A stretch of DNA of 64,000 nt. Source: Panorpa germanica (Eukaryota; Arthropoda; Insecta; Mecoptera; Panorpidae). Positions 46,235 through 64,000 of this stretch are shown piece by piece. The notes beneath the pieces are model-generated. The model had not been told where the DNA came from. It made no database searches and saw nothing but the letters and a program-made list of their open reading frames with translations. The first letter of the stretch is position 1; each line of letters starts with the position of its first letter. A program made the translations under genes and the position numbers. The DNA is taken from positions 22,364,535-22,428,534 of the forward strand of contig OY783203.1 in assembly GCA_963678705.1 (NCBI GenBank), read 5' to 3'.

Positions 46235-46848
46235 CCCAGTAAACAATTTGGTGAAGTGCCCTATTTGGTGAAGTTCGAGTCACTCGTACAATTCTATTCT
46301 AACGCTTTACAAGTTCTCTACCTGTCACAGATTTTGTGTTAGTTATTCTTTCTAGTATTCTTTCTTTTTCCAACATCATTCATTAAGTATTTCTGTTTCT
46401 TTCCCACATGGATATATTTTTTTTAAGTTCACTTTCATCTCATTTATTCCAAAGTGAGAGAGAAACGAGATGCGTTAGACAAGTAAAATATATTTTTCAC
46501 CGTTACACTTGTATACTTGTATAATATTTCGTTCAGTACAGATATTTAAAGTATATGCTATCCTTTTTCAACAAATATTTCTTTAATGGTAATAGACAGA
46601 CGCTACCCAGTAAACATTTTGGAGTCACTTTGACATCATATTGAAGATGCGTCATGATTTTTTTGTCATGAAAGAGTTCACTTTCTCACATTTTTTCATA
46701 TAAAATGTCTACTTTATCGGCTACAGATGACAGAACCACTCCACCTGTCGGAATACAAATTAAGATAAAGTTGATGCGAACTATAATTGAAGACAAATAG
46801 TGATAGAAACGTCACTAAATAGGGCACTTCACCAAATTGTTTACTGGG
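46235..46848. mobile_element. TA-flanked inverted-repeat element P, 614 bp
   Basis: The left end CCCAGTAAACAATTTGGTGA and following bases to about 46266 are the inverse of the right end (aaatagggcacttcaccaaa...actggg, 46816-46848). Both ends are flanked by TA, the Tc1/mariner target-site pattern. No intact transposase is inside. The left end of element Q lies within it. Confidence 0.75.
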
Positions 46849-47583
46849 TATCTCCCTCAATCCCCGAATAGAATGTATATAAACGAAGATAATACATAGC
46901 GTAAGACAGAGGTTTTAAACCTAACGCAGACCTGCCGATCGTGTATTTTTGAATCACCAAAACAATGTAAAAAACTAATATAACAAGTATTGTTGAAGAT
47001 GAATAATATTCATTAAAAAAATCACGATCCGTACTAAAGATTACATCTATTTATTTCTTCATTTAAATATTTATATTTTGCAGTCTAAAAAGTAGAATTC
47101 CATTAAGTTTTATACCCCTACCATCCTTGCTAGTGTAAAGTTTATGACTTATACGATGCTAAGACAGAGGTTTTAAACCTAACGCAGACCTGCCGATCGT
47201 GGATTTTTGAATCACCAAAACAATGTAAAAAAGTAATATAACGAGTATTGTTGAAGATGAATAATATTCATTAAAAAAATCACGATCCGTACTAAAGATT
47301 ACATCTATTTATTTCTTCATTTAAATATTTATATTTTGCAGAGTCTAAAAAGTAGAATCCCATTAAGTTTTATACCCCTGCTAGTATCAAGTTTATAACT
47401 CCGGTCATAAATCATAAACCGACTCCGCTTTTAATTCAGCAGTGAACCGTCGTTGCAATGTCTGTAGCTCATAAAAAGGGCCTTTCCTATGAACGACTGA
47501 ATAGAAAACGAACACGTTCCAGACAAAAAATTCATGATATGTAATAGAAATTAAGTAGAATTTACTCCAAAATGTTTACTGGG
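46606..47583. mobile_element. TA-flanked inverted-repeat element Q, 978 bp
   Basis: The left end is CCCAGTAAACATTTTGGAGT and the right end is ACTCCAAAATGTTTACTGGG, exact inverses over 20 bp, each flanked by TA. It overlaps element P and contains a tandem 258-bp duplication. No coding region is intact. Confidence 0.8.
46902..47408. repeat. Tandem duplication, two copies of about 258 bp
   Basis: taagacagaggttttaaacc starts both at 46902 and at 47160. The copies are nearly identical for most of their length, then diverge near cccctaccatcc/cccctgctag. The duplication lies inside element Q. Confidence 0.92.
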
Positions 47584-48437
47584 TAATTTCTGTTTGTAAT
47601 TTGAATGTGTGATTAAAGTATTAATAAAAGTTTTAAACATGAAGTGATTTACTATAGCATAATTAGGATCATATGAAATGGTTGCCTTTATGTTTCTGCA
47701 AATGTTATATGTTAAAATATATTCGAATGTAAAACCAAAAATTTGTGCATGTAACAAAATAAATATATTTTTATAACAATAAATCAATTTGTTTACTGAT
47801 CAAGAGACAACATAAACCTAATTTTTAAAATTCAAAATACTGTTTTTCTACATAACTGTGTACAATGATTAAAAAAAACTAATTACAAAATATGTAGTTC
47901 TTAATTTAAACTCTACCTAATCCTCATTTTCACTTATATACATTGTTAAAGTTAATCTTGTTAAAGTTCTCAAGAATCTCATAATACAATGCGTGCATAA
48001 TTTTCTTTTATCTAATAAACTTACAAATGCTACAATAAAGATAAAATACAACATTTCAAAAATCTAATATATATTATAAAAAAATAATTCATAAACGAAA
48101 ATAGGCAAAAATTGAAAAACATATAGAATTGAAATTTTTAAACGACATATTATTTATGCAAATTTATTTATATTCAATAACAACATTCATACAACATACG
48201 TAAATTTAAGCTACAACCTATAATATATAACACGATATTTTATTTCGTATGCATTTTTTTATAATTATTTACATTAAATAATATAAATACTGTTGATGGT
48301 TGAAATATTTTTAAAATATCGGATTTATTGGTTGGAATGTGATGTAACTATATTTTATAAATATGCTGGTATTTCCGCAATGCTACTTTATGAAAATAAA
48401 GTGAAAAAAAATAATCGAAAGTAAAAATTTAAAAAAT
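47584..48437. other. 3' flank of Nak
   Basis: AT-rich non-coding sequence. A minus-strand AATAAA (about 48325) is a possible polyadenylation signal, 110 bp after the Nak stop codon. Confidence 0.4.
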
Positions 48438-59539
<11,102 letters not shown>

Positions 59540-59984
59540 TTTTTATTTATCTTATAACTAAATTCCTTTAGATTAAAGTATGGATCATTAAATGAAGTTT
59601 AAAACCTTTCAACTTTTATAAATATTTTTACATAATTACTAAAGACATAAGTATTAGATTTTATTATATGGATACTACTATTAAAATTTATTGTTAAACA
59701 CTATTAACACATTACAGATTTACAGTACATTTTTATCATAATGAACAATAATGAAAACCAACGATAGCAAACGACAGTAATGACGTTTAACAAATGAGCT
59801 GAAATGAGCAAATGAGTAACGCCAGATGGGTCTGATGCAGATCATGCAGATGTGACTTGTGTTAAAAACATTTTCTTACCAACCTTAAAAAACATTCTAA
59901 TCGCATTTATTTGTTCATTGGACTCTTTATACACGGAATCCTTGTGCTACGTTTTCTGGATAACCGTTCAAGCAAAATATCTTA
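59540..59984. promoter_or_regulatory. Nak 5' flank
   Basis: About 445 bp upstream of the Nak start codon before a long (TA)n tract. It contains the promoter by position only. No specific element can be identified. Confidence 0.3.
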
Positions 59985-59998
59985 TATATATATATAGT

Positions 59999-60080
<82 letters not shown>
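59984..60080. repeat. (TA)n microsatellite, about 95 bp, ending in (TG)n
   Basis: A TA run with a short gtac break near 59996, passing into tgtgtgtg at its right edge, next to the Helitron fragment. Confidence 0.95.
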
Positions 60081-60087
<7 letters not shown>

Positions 60088-60265
60088 AATTGAATTTCTT
60101 TTCAAATTTCAATTCCATTTTGAAATTGAAATATTTAACTCGATCTATATTAATTTTACATATAAGAACAAATAATTTTTCATATAAACTCACTAAATTT
60201 TTTTATTTTTTTCAACAAAACATAAAATATTTTCAATTTATTCGTTATTTGAGCAATTTTTTTTT
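60078..60265 (-). mobile_element. Minus-oriented Helitron 3'-end fragment
   Basis: The reverse complement matches the family 3' region: tgaattgaatttc, aatttcaattccatttt, ttgaaatatttaactcg, aataatttttcatataaactcacta. The terminal hairpin and CTAG are replaced by the TA/TG tract. Confidence 0.65.
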
Positions 60266-60299
60266 CAAATTTTTTTTTTTATTTTTTTTATTTTACAAC

Positions 60300-61620
60300 G
60301 TACATAATTTACAATCTGTCCTCGAAGAACATTAATCAAATTTTGAAAATATATATAAATATGACATGCGAGCTTGTAGCATGCTGTTGTCTAAAGCCAA
60401 ACTGATGTGTTGGAATTAGTTTGCTATTTTCGAAAATGATCTTCAGTCTTTTTAGAATAAGTTTTTCAAAAAGTTTTGACACTACCGGGAGAAGACTTAT
60501 GGGTCTGTATGACGATACCTCTTTTGCGTCTTTACCTGGTTTTGGAATAAGTATTATTTCTGCTGTTTTCCACTTAAGCGGAAATGTCCTCAATCTTAGG
60601 ATTGCGTTGAATAAAATAGTGAGGTATCTCATTCCTTTCGCCGGTAGTTCCTTCAGAATTTTTCCGTTTATCTTGTCAATGCCTGGTGCTTTTTTGGTTT
60701 TTATATTGAACTTTATTAGGTTTTGTATTACCTTGACTCTTATGCGTTTTATAGGTTCACCTGGGTGCGATGGGACTCTTAGAAACTCATGTATGTATTA
60801 TTCTTCATCTTCATTGCGGATTGGAGGAAATGGTATGAAAACTTGTTTGAAGTAATCAGCGAAAATTGTGACTTTCTCACTGTTGGTTCTAGCCCATTTA
60901 CCATCTAGCGTTTTGATAGGCGGAATATAAGTAGTAGGCTGCTTAAGCCGCTTGGTTGCTTTCCACAGTGAATAATTAGTAGTTTCTGTAGCAGTTAAAT
61001 TACTTAAATAATTTTGCAGTCATATATAAGTCTTCTAGCATACATTTGAGTTCCTTACATGCACGGTTGAATTTTGTTTTTTCGCATGGCATCCTGGTGT
61101 TTTGCCATGATCTTCTCAACTTTCTCTTTTCAGCAATCTTCTTCTTCAATTGTAGAGGGCATCCATTTACACTGTTAAAGACCCTTCTAAGAGGTGTGGC
61201 TTCTTCGGCGGCTTCCCTTATAACATTATTGAACAGATTAACTCCTTGATTCAGGTCCTCTTCTGATTTGAGCGAGATGTTACAATTAAGCTTAGCATTT
61301 ATTAAGTTTCGGAATAAACTCCAGTCTGGGTACTTGTTGGGTGCTGTGAAGAGGGGTTCTTTATATATCATTTGGGTGATGTATGTGACGATGACTGGGT
61401 CAGATGAGAGATCCAGGCTTGACTCAGCTTTGAGGCAATTACAGGAAATTCCTTTTACTACGCAAAAATCGATTAGATCAGGAGTTTTTGCATATCCGTT
61501 GGCCAGTACGTTGGTTCACCACTTGAAAGAGTTGTAAAACCATGTGTTTTATCGCATTTGTATAGTTCACTTCCCTTAGGATTTGTAAGTCTTGTTCCTC
61601 ATTCGGGGTGCTTTGCGTTA
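60300..61620 (-). mobile_element. Truncated Jockey-like LINE (end of endonuclease through part of RT)
   Basis: Minus-strand frames give, in order, the region after the endonuclease (PDWSLFRNLINAKLNC, CPLQLKKKIAEKRKLRRSW) and the linker (NYSLWKATKRLKQP, PPIKTLDGKW). The reverse transcriptase start follows (KAPGIDKINGKILKELP, LILIPKPGKDAKEVSSYRP-type motif reading AEIILIPKPGKDAKEVSSYR, then PISLLPVVSKLFEKLI and FGFRQQHATS). Coding stops near 60,360, before the catalytic YxDD block, and AT-rich sequence follows. At least one stop (near 60,800) and frame changes occur, so the copy is dead. Family assigned from motif order. Confidence 0.82.
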
Positions 61621-61629
61621 AAGGACCCC

Positions 61630-62109
61630 CAAGCTCAGGGGGCCCTCGAACTTTTATAACTTATATTTATATTTTAACGATTTCACAGTGAAGTAATACT
61701 CTTAGTAAATAGTTATTCCCGACAATGTTTACAAAACTTTTATAACAAAAACATAAACAATAACAAAAATTCTAAATAGGAATGAATTTCTTTTATTGAG
61801 TGTTTTTCATACTCACTTGTGTACAAATTTATCGCTGAACATGAGGGAGGGGGAAGCATGGACCAGGCAAGAGTCTAAGTCTATTACGTAATTCTCTCAG
61901 GCAGAGGTCTAGAGTTGTTTATGTTGAGATTAAGCTGAAACAAAAGTAGCTGCAGGATTGTACTTAGAGTCTTAGAGCGTAATATCGCTAACAATATACA
62001 GAAAAGGCAGATGTTTATTTCCTTTGGTCTACTATTAAAACATCATAATAATTGATCTGTATAAGATAGACGGAGTGACATAAGTGCACATAATTTGGTG
62101 CAAAATAGT
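61630..62109. other. Spacer between LINE and Copia remnants
   Basis: About 480 bp without a recognised gene or repeat. Confidence 0.35.
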
Positions 62110-62319
62110 TGTTATATTTAGCAGAGATAAACTATTAATTTATATTAATCAGGTTTATTATATTTAATTAGATGTACACATGAGTTATGGAGTCACAGAG
62201 TATAGAATTACATAGTAGGACGGTATTACAGAGTATAGTATTAACTACAGTATTACCGTGTGTAGAAAGAAAGATACAATAGTGTCAATACCGAGAGGGC
62301 GCTAAATTTAAATCCAACA
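62110..62319 (-). repeat. Probable Copia 3' LTR, about 210 bp
   Basis: On the minus strand the sequence after the pol stop has a purine tract TTTAGAGGGAG, then TGTTGGATTTAAATTTAGCG, a classic Copia LTR start. An end at ATATAACA (62110) would give TG...CA. The second LTR lies outside the window, so the right boundary is a guess. Confidence 0.55.
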
Positions 62320-62422
62320 CTCCCTCTAAATTTAGACATTCTAACAACAAATTATAATTAATTGAGTGTCAAAAAAAACATGAAAATATTAATCAAGTTA
62401 TAGTACAAGATATTCTAACATA

Positions 62423-64000
62423 TCACTTAACAAAAGAGTTGTAGTTAAACATACCAAGTTTAGATCTTAAGAATTGGAATTTATCTTTTGACAATGCTTT
62501 AGTTAATATATCTGCATATTGATCAGCAGTGCTTACAGATTTAAGATCTATAATCTTTTGAGAATATTTTTCTTTTATGAAGTGATACTTAATATCAATA
62601 TGTTTACATCTTTTATGAAAATTTATATTCTTAATTACACTGATGGCACTTTGATTGTCCAAATGTAAACACATAGTGTCTTGTTTATATTCACCAATAT
62701 CACTTAACACTTGCTTTATCCACATAGCTTCTTTTGTTGCAGCACAGGCGGCCATAAATTCAGCTTCTGTTGTTGACAGAGCAACCGTCTGTTGGCGTTG
62801 GCTTGACCATGTTACAGCAGCACCATTCTTTATGAAGACGTAGCCAGTAACTGAACGTCTTGTTTCAATATCGTTTGCATAATCAGCATCACTATAACCA
62901 GTAACAGCTGGTGGCTCTGATGTTGATGAGTAGTTCAGGCCATAATCTTTAGTATCCTTCAGGTACTTGAAGATCTTCGTGACAGCATTCCAGTGTGATT
63001 TGTTATAGCAACTTAAAAATCGACTTACCAGGCTTACGGCAAACATAATTTCTGGTCGACTGACTGTAGCCAGATGCATAAGAGAACCTACAGCTTCTCT
63101 ATAAGGATAGTTTTTCTCTGGTTCTCCATCTTCCTTTTGTAGCTTTACATGGGAACACTGGAACAGTGTTCGGGTTAGCATCAGTCATGTTAAACTTCTC
63201 TAACAGTTGTTCAACATACTTGGTCTGATGTATAAAAATACCGTTGCTAACTATCTCAATTTGCATGCTGTTTTCACAGGATAGACCTTCAGGCGGAGTC
63301 ATAAATATAGTCTCTTCAAGTTCACCCTATAAAAATGCAGTTTTTACATCAAGTTGTAAGATTTTAAGTTTATTTTGAACAGCCATGGAAAGTAATAAAC
63401 GTATTGAATCATACCTTACAGTCGGAGCGAAGGTTTCTGTGTAGTCAATACCTGCGGTTTGTGCAAATCCCTTAGCACAAAGTCTTGATTTGAACCGTGG
63501 ACCCGTTGACTCTTCTTTTATTCGGAACACCCATTTGCTACCGATCACTTTGGCATTTGGAGGTTTTTCTATCAATGTCCAGGTTTCATTTTTCTTATGA
63601 GCATCAAGTTTTTCATTGATTGACTTTTTCCATTCATTTTTATTTGTTGAATGTACTGCTTCTTCATATGTTACAGGAACACAGGATGAGAATAAACACA
63701 GATGAGTGTGTTCTTCAGTACATGGACAGTTGAAATTCTTATTTTTTCTTTTATTTCTTGGTCTCAATGTCACATTACTGACAGGAGGAGAATCAATTCT
63801 GGTGTTAGGTAAGTATTCACTGTCGGATGTTGACCTGTTTCCTTTTTCTGTTTCATATGAACTTTCTGAATTTGTGTCGTTGTCAATCAAGCTGTCCTCT
63901 TCCGTTGTTGCATTTTCTCTTACATCTTCTTTTCTTGTATTTGTTTTGTCATTTTCAGTTTCTGTCTCATTCAATTCTACCGAAACAAAATCTCTTTTCA
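62423..64000 (-). pseudogene. Copia (Ty1-type) pol, RT core deleted
   Basis: From the window edge to 63327 the frame holds the linker and start of Copia reverse transcriptase: YEEAVHSTNKNEWKKSINEK, VIGSKWVFRIKEES, FKSRLCAKGFAQTAGIDY, ILQLDVKTAFL. It then jumps from MTPPEGLSCEN straight to IEIVSNGIFIHQTKYVEQLL. About 130 codons are missing, including the YVDD catalytic motif. A further one-base shift lies near 63,170. The rest (63181-62423) is an intact RNase H region: GSLMHLATVSRPEIMFAVS, GYSDADYAND, STTEAEFMAACAATKEAMW, HLDNQSAISV and TKALSKDKF. The element continues beyond 64,000. It is not functional as it stands. Confidence 0.9.

Noticed and set aside
60336-61371. The Jockey-like frames as an active retrotransposon
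   Set aside because: The catalytic RT block, RNase H region and 3' end are missing and the frames are interrupted.

Overview
The window is from an AT-rich animal nuclear genome, almost certainly an insect. Its genes are spliced with short GT-AG introns, no bacterial features are present, and the four conserved genes are metazoan. The transposon mix (Helitrons, mariner, Tigger/pogo, Jockey-like LINEs, Copia and Ty3/Gypsy-type LTR elements) and the many long (TA)n tracts fit an insect such as a hymenopteran. I cannot fix the order from sequence alone.

Layout. 1-22,680 is gene-free and repeat-rich. It holds a 5'-truncated LINE (about 6,670-8,340), a Tigger remnant (about 8,450-8,990), a 1.3 kb array of an 8-bp unit (9,483-10,819), a Helitron cluster (10,820-13,985), a complete LTR retrotransposon with only gag-protease (14,520-18,973), and a 1.6 kb tandem duplication (18,952-22,156) that begins inside the last bases of that element. 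22,684-42,234 is the gene core: Rictor (minus strand, 20 exons, 1,746 codons), DCAF15 (minus, 8 exons, 750 codons) and Ankle2 (plus, 11 exons, 980 codons). DCAF15 and Ankle2 are head to head across about 630 bp. 42,235-48,437 is Helitron- and mariner-derived. 48,438-59,539 is the Numb-associated kinase gene Nak/AAK1 (minus, 10 exons, 1,386 codons); its last intron is 5.5 kb and repeat-filled. 60,078-64,000 is a pile of truncated elements: a Helitron 3' end, a Jockey-like LINE, and a Copia element with the core of its reverse transcriptase deleted.

Function. Rictor is the defining subunit of mTOR complex 2, DCAF15 a substrate receptor of CUL4-DDB1 ubiquitin ligases, Ankle2 a nuclear-envelope reassembly factor, and Nak a clathrin-adaptor kinase. 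They are not a pathway and I see no operon-like logic. I rebuilt all four by hand from splice sites. Every exon junction is phase-compatible and no reading frame is broken, so all four look functional.

The most unusual material is in the repeats. There is a Helitron family with precise termini, including two copies joined end to end, an inverted-terminus palindrome, and a huge 8-bp array whose unit resembles the family's own subterminal motif. There is a gag-protease-only LTR element with same-length, apparently identical LTRs, followed by a duplication that must postdate its insertion. There are also interleaved TA-flanked inverted-repeat elements. I found no convincing new cellular system.
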